The notes: generated by a model not told the origin, from the sequence alone. A stretch of DNA of 64,000 nt from Dyadobacter psychrotolerans (GCF_004349265.1 NZ_SMFL01000003.1:310001-374000), one strand, 5' to 3'. Shown: positions 16,324 through 26,453, counted from the first letter of the stretch. Numbers and translations: made by a program.

Positions 16324-18642
16324 TTAATTATTTTTTTCTGCTTCTACAACGGTTATACCTTCCGAAACAGGAGTCTCGTCTGCCTCAGCAAGTTCCTCAG
16401 TTTTCACCGGTTCGTCTACAAATAACTTAACTTTCATCACATCTTCCAGTTTGACATCGTAGAATGCTTTGTGAATGTTCAGGGCTTCTTCGCCTTCTTC
16501 TACTTCACACTTCACATAAGTGCCGTCCTCCTGCATTTCATAGGCATTCACATTATCCTGCAAACTAAAATACAAAATATGAATCGCCTGCTGACGTACG
16601 CGGGGATCTACCAGTTTGAAGAGAGACTCGATCCTTTTGTCAAAACTGCGGACCATCGCATCAGCACTTCCGCCGTAGACCAGCGGTTCGCCCTTTTGAT
16701 GGAAATAAAATAACCGTGAGTGTTCCAGAAAATCACCAACCAGCGATCGCACTGTAATATTTTCACTCAGTCCTTTTCTACCCGGACGCAAACAACACAT
16801 ACCGCGAACGATCAGCTGTATCGGAACACCTGCCTGTGAAGCCTGGTAAAGCTCAAGAATAATATCTTTGTCTTCAAGGGAATTGATTTTTATACAAATT
16901 CCACTCGGTAAACCAGCTTGCGCATTTGTCGCTTCCTGCTGAATCAGCTCAATCAGTTTTGCCCGCATGTATCTCGGAGCTGTGATCAGATTCTGATATT
17001 CTGACGGTATTGAGTGGCCAGTGATTACGTTAAAAAACTCAGAAATATCGTGGGTATATTCTTCATTTGAAGTCAACAATCCGGTATCCGTGTAAAGCCG
17101 GGAAGTATCTTCGTTATAATTACCACTCGACAAATGGGCATACCGTAAAACCCTGTTACCCTCATTCCTAACGATCAGCAACAATTTAGTATGGGTTTTC
17201 AGCAAACCAATACCATAAATTACAAAACATCCGGCTTTCTGTAAGCGCTGCGCTTCCTTTATGTTATTCTCTTCATCAAACCTGGCTTTTACCTCAAACA
17301 AAACAGCAACGTGTTTCCCGTTTTCAGCAGCATGAAGCAAGGCCTCAGTTACACGTGAATTTTTTGCAAGACGATAAATCGTCAATTTTATGGAAAGTAC
17401 CTTCGGATCTTCCGCAGCCTGTTCCAATAACTGAAGTACCGGTTCAAAATTATTATAAGGATGATGAAGCAAAATATCACGCTCCTTCATCACCTCAAAA
17501 ATATCCGGAATACGTTCCCTTTCCAATCCCAAAGGAGGAACAGAAGCATGGACAGGAGGTATCTGATCTTTAAATTCCGGATGTTTAATGATAGACCATA
17601 ATGAGGTATAATCAATTATTCCATCTATCAAAAAAACATTATAATCATCAATCTCCCAGCGCTTTTTTATCAGGTTTAGAAGATCAGGATTAGCATCGGG
17701 CTCGATAGAAACCTGTACAACCCTGCCTAAACGGCGGCTTTTTATCTTTTGTTTTATTTCGTCGATAAAGTCAGATTCAACATCGTCACTTTCTTCCAGA
17801 GAAAAATCACCATTACGGATAATTCTGAAAAGGTTTGTTGAAACGATATCTACATTGCGGTAAAGCTTGTGAATGTATTCCCGAACGATTACTTCAATTG
17901 GCAAAAGCAACAACTCCTCTTCGCGTTCGATGGCATAAAATCTTGGAAGATTAAGAGGGAGCTGAACAAAAGAAAGTTTACGATCTTCTTCCGAAGTTGT
18001 GCCTTTTACCTGCGTAATCACTCCCAAAATCAAAACCTTTGCAAGTAAAACCGGAAAAGCATGAGTATAATCGAAAAGCATGGGTGTCAGCATTGGATAC
18101 ACCGTACGTTCGAAATATTCCGCTACATCTTCTTTTTCCTTTTCATTGATTTCATCCAGTTTTATAATCCTGAAACCGTGGCGGGCAAATAAAGGAAGTA
18201 AATGGTTTGTATAACACTCATTTTGTTTGCGAACCGAATCATGCAGTTCCTTCATCAGAAGCTTTCTGAAAGGAATCTCTCTTAGTCCCGAATAATCCAG
18301 ACGTTCTTTACCGAAATCGAGATAATTATATAAACTGCCAATCCGGATCGTAAAAAATTCATCCAGATTTGAAGCCGTAATAGCAAGAAACTTAAGCCTG
18401 TCAAAAAGATTCCGCTCCTCATCCATGGCCTGATCCAGCACCCTGTCATTGAATTTCAACCAGCTAAGGTCACGACTGATAAAGTCACTTTGCTGGACAA
18501 GGGTATTCGCTTTTTCCGCAGAACTGATCAATTTTGAATCCTCCATAGGTACAGGTTCTTTGGGGTTTTTAAAAAAGGAAAATATGTTAGTCAATCTACC
18601 CTTTTTTTCGTTGCTGTATATGGAATCGGTTGGGCCAGGCAT
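16324..18642 (-). CDS. ppk1: polyphosphate kinase 1
   Basis: 772 residues. The N-terminal PPK domain shows FISRDLSWLKFNDRVLDQA (about residues 54-72) and ASNLDEFFTIRIG. The catalytic core has the phospholipase-D-like half-sites: LLKTHTKLLLIVRN holding the phosphorylated His, LSSGNYNEDTSRLYTD, and the second His region in LFYFHQKGEPLVYGG. The enzyme reversibly polymerises the ATP gamma-phosphate into polyphosphate. The start may instead be the Met at 18546 (MEDSKL), as the first 32 residues are not conserved-looking. An acidic C-terminal tail of about 40 residues extends past the family core. Confidence 0.97.
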   Translation of the reverse strand: MPGPTDSIYSNEKKGRLTNIFSFFKNPKEPVPMEDSKLISSAEKANTLVQQSDFISRDLSWLKFNDRVLDQAMDEERNLFDRLKFLAITASNLDEFFTIRIGSLYNYLDFGKERLDYSGLREIPFRKLLMKELHDSVRKQNECYTNHLLPLFARHGFRIIKLDEINEKEKEDVAEYFERTVYPMLTPMLFDYTHAFPVLLAKVLILGVITQVKGTTSEEDRKLSFVQLPLNLPRFYAIEREEELLLLPIEVIVREYIHKLYRNVDIVSTNLFRIIRNGDFSLEESDDVESDFIDEIKQKIKSRRLGRVVQVSIEPDANPDLLNLIKKRWEIDDYNVFLIDGIIDYTSLWSIIKHPEFKDQIPPVHASVPPLGLERERIPDIFEVMKERDILLHHPYNNFEPVLQLLEQAAEDPKVLSIKLTIYRLAKNSRVTEALLHAAENGKHVAVLFEVKARFDEENNIKEAQRLQKAGCFVIYGIGLLKTHTKLLLIVRNEGNRVLRYAHLSSGNYNEDTSRLYTDTGLLTSNEEYTHDISEFFNVITGHSIPSEYQNLITAPRYMRAKLIELIQQEATNAQAGLPSGICIKINSLEDKDIILELYQASQAGVPIQLIVRGMCCLRPGRKGLSENITVRSLVGDFLEHSRLFYFHQKGEPLVYGGSADAMVRSFDKRIESLFKLVDPRVRQQAIHILYFSLQDNVNAYEMQEDGTYVKCEVEEGEEALNIHKAFYDVKLEDVMKVKLFVDEPVKTEELAEADETPVSEGITVVEAEKNN

Positions 18643-18751
18643 AATCGTAAAAATCTAAATAAAACTTTTTATAGTGTATGGTAACTTACAATTTAACGAA
18701 TGTACGAACCTTATGTTTTCGCGCACATGAACATTCTGTTAAGTTTTCAGC

Positions 18752-18794
18752 AAAAAAAGAAACGGATGACTGTATCTGATCAGTCATCCGTTTC
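18752..18794 (-). terminator. terminator of gyrB
   Basis: GAAACGGATGACTG (18759-18772) pairs perfectly with CAGTCATCCGTTTC (18781-18794). On the minus strand it is followed by seven T (18752-18758), just downstream of the gyrB stop. Confidence 0.9.
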
Positions 18795-18818
18795 AATTCT
18801 TATGCCGGAAGCTAACCT

Positions 18819-20774
18819 CTACACGTCAACACGTGCATATTTTGCATTCTTTTCAATAAAATCTCTTCTTGGGCCTACTTCATCACCCATCAGCATCGAG
18901 AACAAATGATCCGCTTCTGCTGCCGACTCGATAGAAACCTGTTTAAGACTTCTTTTATCCGGGTTCATTGTTGTTTCCCACAGCTGCTCAGCGTTCATTT
19001 CTCCAAGACCTTTGTAACGTTGTACGTTCACCGTGTCCTCTCTTCCGTTACCCACTTCTTTCACAGCAATTTCACGCTGCGCTTCGGTCCAGCAATAGCG
19101 TTCTTCTTTTCCTTTTTTAACAAGGTAAAGAGGCGGCTGAGCAATATAAATATACCCGTGATCGATCAGAACTTTCATATAACGGAAGAAGAACGTAAGG
19201 ATCAAAGTCCTGATGTGACTTCCATCGATATCCGCATCCGTCATGATTACGATTTTGTGATAACGCAGCCTGTCAATATTCAAAGCACGTTCGTCACCTT
19301 CTTTTCCGATCTGAACACCCATGGCAGTGAACATGTTCTTGATCTCCTCGTTTTCATAGATCCGGTATTCCTGTGCTTTTTCAACATTCAGGATTTTACC
19401 TCGTAATGGAAGAATTGCCTGAAACGCGCGGTTACGGCCTTGCTTAGCTGTTCCACCCGCAGAGTCCCCTTCGACAAGATACAGCTCACAAACAGATGGA
19501 TCTGTTTCTGAACAATCTGACAGCTTACCGGGTAGACCAGTTCCGCTCATCACGTTCTTGCGCTGCACCATTTCGCGTGCTTTTTTTGCAGCGATACGTG
19601 CTTTTGCAGCAAGAATTACTTTGTCAATGATCGTCCTTGCTTCCTTTGGATGCTCTGCAAGATAATTTTCAAGCATTTCTGCCACAACCTGACTTACCAC
19701 ACTCACTACCTCGGAGTTACCAAGTTTGGTTTTCGTCTGACCTTCAAACTGAGGTTCTGCAACTTTAACCGAAATTACAGCCGTTAGACCTTCACGGAAG
19801 TCATCTCCGCTGATCTCAATTTTTTCCTTTGCTAATACACCGGATTTTTCCGCGTATCCTTTCAGCGTCCTCGTAAGAGCAGCTCTGAAACCGGAAACGT
19901 GTGTACCGCCTTCAACTGTATTGATGTTATTTACATAAGAAAATACATTCTCACCATAGGAAGTGTTGTACATCATCGCGATTTCCACAGGCACCGACCC
20001 TTTGGTATTTTCCATGTAAATCGGCTCCGGAATCAATGCTGTACGGGTTCCTTCAAGATAAAGGACGAATTCATTAAGACCAATTTCCGAGTGAAACTCT
20101 TCGCTGCGGAAAGTGCCGTCCTCATTTTCTTCTCTCTTGTCTTCAAGTGTAATCCGAATGCCTTTATTCAAAAAAGACAATTCTCTTAACCTTGTAGCAA
20201 CGGTTTCATATTTGTATTCTGTAACCGTGAAAATCGTATTATCAGGCAGGAAGTGAATGAATGTTCCGGTTTTCTCAGATTCACCGATTACACGTACAGG
20301 ATACAACGGTTTACCTTCACTGTACTCCTGTTCAAATATCTTTCCTTCACGGTGAATTTCTACACGAAGATGTATTGAAAGTGCGTTAACGCAGGATACC
20401 CCTACTCCGTGCAAACCACCGGAAACTTTATAAGTGTCTTTATCAAATTTACCACCGGCATGAAGCACTGTAAGAACAACTTCCAGGGCCGATTTTTTTT
20501 CTTTTGCCATGATCCCGGTTGGAATACCGCGACCATTATCCTGCACTGTAATGGAATTATTTTTTTCTATCGTAACGTTAATTGTGTCACAATAGCCCGC
20601 CATCGCCTCATCAATGGAGTTATCTACAACTTCCCAAATCAAATGGTGAACACCTTTAAAACCCGTGTCACCGATGTACATCGCCGGACGCTTACGTACG
20701 GCCTCTAAACCTTCAAGAACCTGGATATTTTGGGCTGAATATGAATTTACTTCAAGCACTGTTTCGTTTGACAT
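18819..20774 (-). CDS. gyrB: DNA gyrase subunit B
   Basis: 651 residues from the ATG at 20774. A longer reading to 20864 is rejected because the -7 promoter box lies inside it. The N-terminal GHKL ATPase has VVDNSIDEAMAG (about residue 43), DNGRGIP and GGLHGVGVSCVNALS. The TOPRIM domain has LYLVEGDSAGGTAKQG, RGKILNVEKA and MTDADIDGSHI (metal-binding DxD). The C-terminal YKGLGEMNAEQLWETTM completes the subunit. With GyrA it introduces negative supercoils using ATP. gyrA is not in this window. Confidence 0.97.
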   Translation of the reverse strand: MSNETVLEVNSYSAQNIQVLEGLEAVRKRPAMYIGDTGFKGVHHLIWEVVDNSIDEAMAGYCDTINVTIEKNNSITVQDNGRGIPTGIMAKEKKSALEVVLTVLHAGGKFDKDTYKVSGGLHGVGVSCVNALSIHLRVEIHREGKIFEQEYSEGKPLYPVRVIGESEKTGTFIHFLPDNTIFTVTEYKYETVATRLRELSFLNKGIRITLEDKREENEDGTFRSEEFHSEIGLNEFVLYLEGTRTALIPEPIYMENTKGSVPVEIAMMYNTSYGENVFSYVNNINTVEGGTHVSGFRAALTRTLKGYAEKSGVLAKEKIEISGDDFREGLTAVISVKVAEPQFEGQTKTKLGNSEVVSVVSQVVAEMLENYLAEHPKEARTIIDKVILAAKARIAAKKAREMVQRKNVMSGTGLPGKLSDCSETDPSVCELYLVEGDSAGGTAKQGRNRAFQAILPLRGKILNVEKAQEYRIYENEEIKNMFTAMGVQIGKEGDERALNIDRLRYHKIVIMTDADIDGSHIRTLILTFFFRYMKVLIDHGYIYIAQPPLYLVKKGKEERYCWTEAQREIAVKEVGNGREDTVNVQRYKGLGEMNAEQLWETTMNPDKRSLKQVSIESAAEADHLFSMLMGDEVGPRRDFIEKNAKYARVDV

Positions 20775-20828
20775 ATAGTTTGTTTTACCCGACAATAAAA
20801 AGAGCCATTTAAGGTGCCTTATAACATG

Positions 20829-20836
20829 CAAATGTA
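20829..20836 (-). promoter_or_regulatory. -7 box of gyrB
   Basis: On the minus strand this is TACATTTG, a full match to TAnnTTTG. The nearest TTG upstream is 25 bases away, longer than usual. Transcription would start near 20822, leaving a leader of about 48 bases. Confidence 0.5.
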
Positions 20837-21023
20837 CGTCTTTTTTACCCAAAAACCTAGTCAAAATTCAATATTGCTACCCGGAAAAATCAAATAAATG
20901 TTTAGTTGTACTTAGGCTACTATTTAGAGGAATTATCCTAAAACAGAGTATCTGATCAAAATTGCAATTGAAGGATCTGTAACAGTTTATAACCTGGTCA
21001 TCCTAATATTACTTAGTTAAAAA

Positions 21024-21058
21024 CAAAAACGGATACCCGAGCCGGATATCCGTTTTTG
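21024..21058. terminator. terminator of the SGNH/propeller/cytochrome gene
   Basis: A perfect 12-base stem, CAAAAACGGATA (21024-21035) with TATCCGTTTTTG (21047-21058), gives a T run on either strand. It lies 19 bases past the stop at 21077. Confidence 0.88.
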
Positions 21059-21076
21059 ACTGATTTATCATGAAAT

Positions 21077-24000
21077 TTATTTTTCCATCGGATGTTCTTT
21101 CAACAACTGGTCAGGAGAGTAAAAGTCAACTTTTTTTGCTGTTGCAGCTCTCACTTTTTTAACCTTATCAGCTGTAATTGCCACACCCTGATTACCAAAT
21201 GAGTTACGCACATAAGTAAGCACCGCCGCCACTTCTTCGTCATTCAATAAACCTCCGAAAGGTGTCATTGGAACCTGGCCCGGGAATTTTTGTCCGCCGA
21301 CTTCAATTGGCCCAAGTAATCCTTTCAGCACGACCTTGATCAAACGGTCATCACTGCCGGTTACCCATTTATTGCCCGTCAAAGGAGGAAATCCTGACGA
21401 AACAAGACCTTTGCCATCCGGCTGGTGACAGGTGGAGCAATAACCCTCTTTGGCATAGATAGTTTTACCCATATTGAAAAGATCCAGTTCTTTACCTTTC
21501 AGACCGGTTTTAGCAACTACTTCCTTTTCCTTTTTCACAGGCAAGCCACTAATGTGCGCAACCGCGGCGTCATAGGCATGGATCATCCATTCGTCCAAAG
21601 GTTTCTTTTTAGCTTCTGCCAGGATCGGCAGACCTTTTTCTTTTGGCAACCAGCTTGCGGAAACAATCGCTTCCAGACGTACCCTTCCATTTTCATCCCG
21701 CGCAGCCTGCATCAGCAAATCAGCCTGATCTGCGACCTGATGACCAGTGTACCGAGCCACATTTACAGCAGCAGCGCGTGCATGATAATCTTTGGCTTTA
21801 AGCATTTGTCTAAGCAGCTTTTGGTCCACTTTATTCAACCCCCAGCTTACCCACAGTCCTTCCAACACATGATGTTCGTATCTCGGATCATTTTTATCCA
21901 GACCAGCCACCCATTTTGTCAGTTTTGTTAAAACCTGATTTACATCCCTTCCCCTCAACTCACGGCGTGTTCTGTAACGGGTACGGTATTCCGGCAATTT
22001 CAGGTTATCCAAAAGCTCTTCAATGCTGGCATCTGCCACCTTTGCCGGTTTAACCAACGGTCTGGACGGATATGTGATTCGATAAACCCTTCCATGTGAG
22101 TGGTCACGCAATGGATCCCTTGCATTGTGCTGCATGTGACCGATCAGTATGTTATGCCAGTCGATCAGATAAAGCGAACCGTCCGGAGCAAACTCCATAT
22201 CAACAGGCCTGAAATTCCGGTCTTCACTCACAACCAGATCCATACGATGGGTACTTTTATAACCCGTTCCGTCGTCTCTTAAAGTATGTTCTTTCGTACC
22301 TAAGAATCCGATTGTATTGTTGATCAGCATATCCCCCTGCAATTCATCCGGAAAATGACGGCTTGAAACAAATTCAAGACCAGATGTCGGACGAACACGG
22401 TGCGCTTCCTCGATCAGCTGAACAGATTTATGCGTTGCCTCACCGTACCTTGGCAGAACCGTTCCCGGCATCATCCAGCGTACGTCCGGGCTTGATGTTT
22501 CCGCAAAAAACGGCTGTCCCCAGTCATCGAATGCAATTCCCCACGGATTTGGAATTGAAAGCTGTGCAGTCCTTTCCAGCTTGTGTAGCTGTGGACTGTA
22601 ACGATAAAATCCGCCATTGGTTGCCCGCACCGGCCCGTACGAAGTTTCTACATTGGTATGCAAAAACACGCCTTCACCTGAATAAATAGCTCCTGAAGGA
22701 TCCACCGTAAAAGCGTGGCTGTTGTGATGTGTATCATGATCATCAAAACCGCTTAACAGAATTTCAACCTTGTCAGCCTTGTCATCACCATTAGTATCCT
22801 GGTAAAATTTAAGGTTTGTACCCTGAGATACATAAACACCCTCGGGAGCAATTTCAAAACCTACCGGAAGATGCAGGCCATCTGCAAAAACCGTTTGTTT
22901 GTCTGCTTTCCCGTCTCCGTTGGTATCTTCCAGAATAATAATCTTATCGTTCGGCTTGGAATCTCCCGGTTTGTAATGCGGGTAACTTGGCATGGTTGCT
23001 ATCCACAATCTGCCTTTGTTATCAAACGACATCTGCATCGGTTTTGCCAAATCAGGAAATTGCTCTTCAGATGCAAAAAGTTCAATTTTATACCCTTCCG
23101 GCACTTTAAGTTTTTTCACTGCATCGTCTCCGTACAGATATTCCAGACTGCCGTTTTTCTCCGGGTTAAAGTTTGTTTTAACCGGCGGTAACTGTTTGGT
23201 GTTTTTGTCGGCGGCCGCAAGGTCCATCTTCTCCCCTTTCGAAGCAGCCAGCCAGATTGCTGTATCACGAATTGCATTCAGTTCTCTGATTTTGATAATC
23301 TCAGCAGGGTAATTATCAGGACCAAAAGGATTATAACGGCGGCCATAAACGTGTACGCCATTTGGGACCTTTATATCATTGTGCCACATAAAGTTTTTCT
23401 CCGCAACCGCTGCCTGAACCAAACTTCTGTTTGTTTCTACCTTTGGTAAAACTTTGCCAAAAATTTGATCTGTTAAAAGTAAACTAAGCTTCCTATAACC
23501 GGCATCATTCAACTGCGAACCATCAATAGTCAGATCTTCCTTTGTAGTTGCATACCAGCTTTGTGACGGAGTAAACGCGTCCACGTAAAGTACCTTATTT
23601 TGAGCTGCCACTTCCTTCATGGCCTGCGCGTACATGGCAATATTTACATTTTCCTTTTTACCATTCGGCAGGTCAAATTTTGCGGAAAGGTCTTCAAAAG
23701 CAATTGGTGAAACCAGTGCAAGCTGCGGTGGATTGGCACCATTGTAGTTTTGACTCAATGTGTGTTTTACAAAAGCATCCAGTTCAGCTTTGTAATTAGC
23801 AAGTCCCGTCTTACCCTGAAAAGATTCGTTGTAACCAAAGAAGGCTATAATGACATCTGCTTTAAGGCGTGTAAGCCATTGGTCCGGGGTGTCGAAATGA
23901 CCTTCACTTCCTGAATTTGTAGCCAGTTCCGTTTGGAATTTTTCTGCTCCCGGAAATGCCCAGGGAAGGTTGCGGCTTGCATGGGGCCTGAATCCGGGCG

Positions 24001-24247
24001 TATCACCCCCATCACACATATTACGGATAAAGAGCGACAGCTCGGGATAACGCACCTGCATCTCCGTTTCAAAGTGCCCGTAGTTCATCATTCTGGAACC
24101 CAGGTTATTGCCTAATAAAACAATGCGGGATCCTTTGTCAATTTTTAGTACTTCCGACTGGCTGAACTGGAACGCACTGACAGCCATAACTGCCAATCCG
24201 ACTGCTAGCAACAATCCGGTTATACCTTTTTTTCTGGGTTTAGTCAT
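21077..24247 (-). CDS. exported multidomain protein: SGNH-like, PVC-type beta-propeller, helical repeats, cytochrome c
   Basis: 1056 residues with an N-terminal signal or anchor (about residues 9-27). Domains in order: an SGNH-hydrolase-like fold (about 35-270); a sugar-dehydrogenase-type six-bladed propeller of the PVC heme-protein family (about 370-740), with KVPEGYKIELFASEEQFPDL and KPMQMSFDNKGRLWIATMP; a HEAT-like helical stretch (about 760-910); and a cytochrome c with heme site CSTCHQPDGKG (about residue 939) and a later Met in a QVPMTPFGG context. It probably oxidises a sugar-like substrate and passes electrons on. The SGNH part lacks the usual Ser and His (GNNLGS; DGSQLNDAGY). A ThuA gene lies 75 bases upstream in the same operon. 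Confidence 0.85.
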   Translation of the reverse strand: MTKPRKKGITGLLLAVGLAVMAVSAFQFSQSEVLKIDKGSRIVLLGNNLGSRMMNYGHFETEMQVRYPELSLFIRNMCDGGDTPGFRPHASRNLPWAFPGAEKFQTELATNSGSEGHFDTPDQWLTRLKADVIIAFFGYNESFQGKTGLANYKAELDAFVKHTLSQNYNGANPPQLALVSPIAFEDLSAKFDLPNGKKENVNIAMYAQAMKEVAAQNKVLYVDAFTPSQSWYATTKEDLTIDGSQLNDAGYRKLSLLLTDQIFGKVLPKVETNRSLVQAAVAEKNFMWHNDIKVPNGVHVYGRRYNPFGPDNYPAEIIKIRELNAIRDTAIWLAASKGEKMDLAAADKNTKQLPPVKTNFNPEKNGSLEYLYGDDAVKKLKVPEGYKIELFASEEQFPDLAKPMQMSFDNKGRLWIATMPSYPHYKPGDSKPNDKIIILEDTNGDGKADKQTVFADGLHLPVGFEIAPEGVYVSQGTNLKFYQDTNGDDKADKVEILLSGFDDHDTHHNSHAFTVDPSGAIYSGEGVFLHTNVETSYGPVRATNGGFYRYSPQLHKLERTAQLSIPNPWGIAFDDWGQPFFAETSSPDVRWMMPGTVLPRYGEATHKSVQLIEEAHRVRPTSGLEFVSSRHFPDELQGDMLINNTIGFLGTKEHTLRDDGTGYKSTHRMDLVVSEDRNFRPVDMEFAPDGSLYLIDWHNILIGHMQHNARDPLRDHSHGRVYRITYPSRPLVKPAKVADASIEELLDNLKLPEYRTRYRTRRELRGRDVNQVLTKLTKWVAGLDKNDPRYEHHVLEGLWVSWGLNKVDQKLLRQMLKAKDYHARAAAVNVARYTGHQVADQADLLMQAARDENGRVRLEAIVSASWLPKEKGLPILAEAKKKPLDEWMIHAYDAAVAHISGLPVKKEKEVVAKTGLKGKELDLFNMGKTIYAKEGYCSTCHQPDGKGLVSSGFPPLTGNKWVTGSDDRLIKVVLKGLLGPIEVGGQKFPGQVPMTPFGGLLNDEEVAAVLTYVRNSFGNQGVAITADKVKKVRAATAKKVDFYSPDQLLKEHPMEK

Positions 24248-24322
24248 TTTGATTTTGGTGAATAGATCAGATTTGAAAAGAAATTAACAGTCAGAATATA
24301 ATGGTTTGATGTCCGGGCTTTT

Positions 24323-25219
24323 CTATTTAGCCTCGCGATAAGGAACCTGAATATCCAGCTTTCCCTTCCAGGATTTTGGCACTTTTTTACCTAGCTCCCA
24401 ATGAATTGCGTTAATTACAAGTCTTTGAAATGACTCAATCCGAAAATCTTCCGGATGCCCCATTGTTGTCATGAAAACTTTCCCTCCAAAGGAATTTGTA
24501 CCTGTCCAGGCAACGGGATTTTCGATTGCAGATTTGTCCGGATCAACCGATTTACCCATAAGTAGCCAGGTAGATCCTTTCGTAGGATAATCAGGAAGTA
24601 CGCGATACAGCCACGAACGCACATGAAAGGACGGATCAACACCTGTTAGAATCGGATTTTTCGCCTGCTCCGGAATAACGGTTACATCTGTACTGCTTTT
24701 ATGACCATAATGGGTATGAGCCGCTTTTCCGCCCCAGCCCGGAGGTGAGTTTAGTGCAAACTCTCCAAATGCATTCCATTTCTCGCTTTCATGGCCTTTT
24801 GGAAAATTAAAAGCGTGCGTTGTAGTCCTGAAACCCATTACCGGCTTTCCGGTTTTAAGATAATCTTCTATAAAAGCAAGCTGGTCTTTTGGAAGTTGCC
24901 GCCAGCGCAGGTAAAAAACAGCGAGGTCAGCCTCCTTCAATATTTCCAGTCCGGGGATATTTTTCTCCGAGTTGTGATCCGGATTTGCCTTTAAAACTTT
25001 CGTACGCATTCCGTAAGTTCTTTCAAGTTCTGCTGCGATGATGGGGAGTGTCTCTTCTCCGCTATATTCGTGATCACCTGTTACAAATACAACAAGCGGC
25101 TTTTTCGACTTTGCCGTCTGGGCAAATGAAAGCGTTGAAACTGCCAGGATACATAAAATTGCGATACACAAAGTAAACGTTTGCAGGAAATGTTTACCGG
25201 CAGGAAAGAATACGTTCAT
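24323..25219 (-). CDS. ThuA domain-containing protein
   Basis: 298 residues with a signal peptide (about residues 10-33, ending LSFAQTAK). The body is the ThuA fold, a class I glutamine amidotransferase-like Rossmann domain: KPLVVFVTGDHEYSGEETLP at the first strand, LKEADLAVFYLRWRQLP, KPVMGFRTTTHAF at the elbow position and KVFMTTMGHPEDF near the end. The elbow lacks the Cys nucleophile of true amidotransferases. ThuA proteins are tied to trehalose or keto-sugar metabolism in rhizobia, and in Bacteroidota and Planctomycetes they often accompany PVC-type heme proteins, as here. It is the first gene of a two-gene operon. Confidence 0.9.
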   Translation of the reverse strand: MNVFFPAGKHFLQTFTLCIAILCILAVSTLSFAQTAKSKKPLVVFVTGDHEYSGEETLPIIAAELERTYGMRTKVLKANPDHNSEKNIPGLEILKEADLAVFYLRWRQLPKDQLAFIEDYLKTGKPVMGFRTTTHAFNFPKGHESEKWNAFGEFALNSPPGWGGKAAHTHYGHKSSTDVTVIPEQAKNPILTGVDPSFHVRSWLYRVLPDYPTKGSTWLLMGKSVDPDKSAIENPVAWTGTNSFGGKVFMTTMGHPEDFRIESFQRLVINAIHWELGKKVPKSWKGKLDIQVPYREAK

Positions 25220-25417
25220 TAAAATGGGTTTAGAATGGATTAAAGGAATGTATTTAAATGAAAGCTTTTATCCCGTTAATCTACCAATGAGAAATTAAAT
25301 TTTCCGCTCATTGCAGCAGGATGTTAAACACAAGACTAAATAATTATGTTTATCCCTTACTTTTATAAAAAGTCGGCAATAAAAATGTGACGGCCAACAT
25401 AGAGCCCGTGAACCAAA

Positions 25418-26365
25418 TTATCTCAAAAATTTAATCCCAAAAGTAATCTGCGCACGGGAGAGATCTTCGAAGTTTTCTCTCGCCAGGTTTACCGTCTCTG
25501 TTCGCCCCTTATAATCCCTTTGTAGTTTATAGGCACTGCTGATAAAGCAGGAACCTGCCAGACTCAGTGCAATGCTTTTGCTGATGCGTCGGTCAACGCC
25601 TAGGCTCACACCCCAGCCCATGGTTTGGGCATCTAACTTGTAATCCTGACCTATGTGTCTGGCTGCGTTTTTGTAGGGCTGATATCCTGCCCAGAATGCA
25701 GTTTGAAGAATGGTTTTGTTATCGACAATGTTCATTCGGTAAGCAACGGACGCGCCGAAAAACTGAATGGCAATGTCATCTCTGGTACGAATATCCCGCT
25801 CGGCTTTACTTTTATAAATATCATATTTAACACCAAATCCTACTTGGTTCCAGGGAAAATAAAACATTTCTGCTCCAACTGAATAACCTGACTTTATCTC
25901 GTCAGTATATCTGAGTTCATAGGGTGTTGCACCAATTTTTGAGCGAAAAAGCCGGTAGGAATAACCGCCATTGATACCGAACTGCCATCGGTGTTGTATT
26001 GAGTTCAAGGAATCCGGAGCAAGAGAGGTTTCCGGATCACTCGCTTTGATCAGAATTTCAACAGTATTTTCAGTTGTGAGGGAATCGGTTATTAACGGCT
26101 CAAATTCCGGATCGCCGGCCAGGACTTTTAAAGAAGCTGTTGCCAGGAAATATCCCGGAACGACTGATTTTATTTTTTCTCTGGTTATTTCTCTGACCGT
26201 ATTGAGATTGTACTTGATATAGGAATAATGAATACTGGTCTCAGTCTGTTTTACAATTTTACAGGAAATAGAATCCCCTACATTTGTTACGATCAAATCC
26301 TGTGAAAAAGAATTATTGCAGATAAAACAAACCAACAAAAAGGTAAAGGAAAAGTATTTTCTCAT
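25418..26365 (-). CDS. outer-membrane beta-barrel protein, unknown function
   Basis: 315 residues. A signal peptide (about residues 1-21) is followed by a soluble N-terminal part of about 110 residues beginning DLIVTNVGDSISCKIV, a pattern seen at the start of many uncharacterised Bacteroidota barrel proteins. The rest (about 125-315) alternates polar and aromatic residues with turns (WQFGINGGYSYRLF, VGFGVKYDIY, AFWAGYQPY, GWGVSLGVDRR) and ends ITFGIKFLR, the usual pattern of an eight-strand barrel. It stands alone, with a -7 box at 26454. Function unknown. Confidence 0.75.
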   Translation of the reverse strand: MRKYFSFTFLLVCFICNNSFSQDLIVTNVGDSISCKIVKQTETSIHYSYIKYNLNTVREITREKIKSVVPGYFLATASLKVLAGDPEFEPLITDSLTTENTVEILIKASDPETSLAPDSLNSIQHRWQFGINGGYSYRLFRSKIGATPYELRYTDEIKSGYSVGAEMFYFPWNQVGFGVKYDIYKSKAERDIRTRDDIAIQFFGASVAYRMNIVDNKTILQTAFWAGYQPYKNAARHIGQDYKLDAQTMGWGVSLGVDRRISKSIALSLAGSCFISSAYKLQRDYKGRTETVNLARENFEDLSRAQITFGIKFLR

Positions 26366-26453
26366 TTAAATTGGTAACTACTAGCCAGGTTCGAATGGTG
26401 TGTTGCAGGCGAGCTACTTGGTATTGTGAGAACAACCGCGCACAAGTGAAATG

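Larger units (their letters stand above)
20775..21076. other. intergenic region upstream of gyrB
   Basis: This 302-base stretch holds the gyrB -7 box near its left end and the terminator of the gene ending at 21077 near its right end. The rest (about 20865-21020) is AT-rich, and I see nothing coding or structured in it. Confidence 0.6.

Noticed and set aside
20775..20864. 30-residue N-terminal extension of gyrB
   Set aside because: It contains the gyrB -7 box, and GyrB proteins begin near the Met at 20774.
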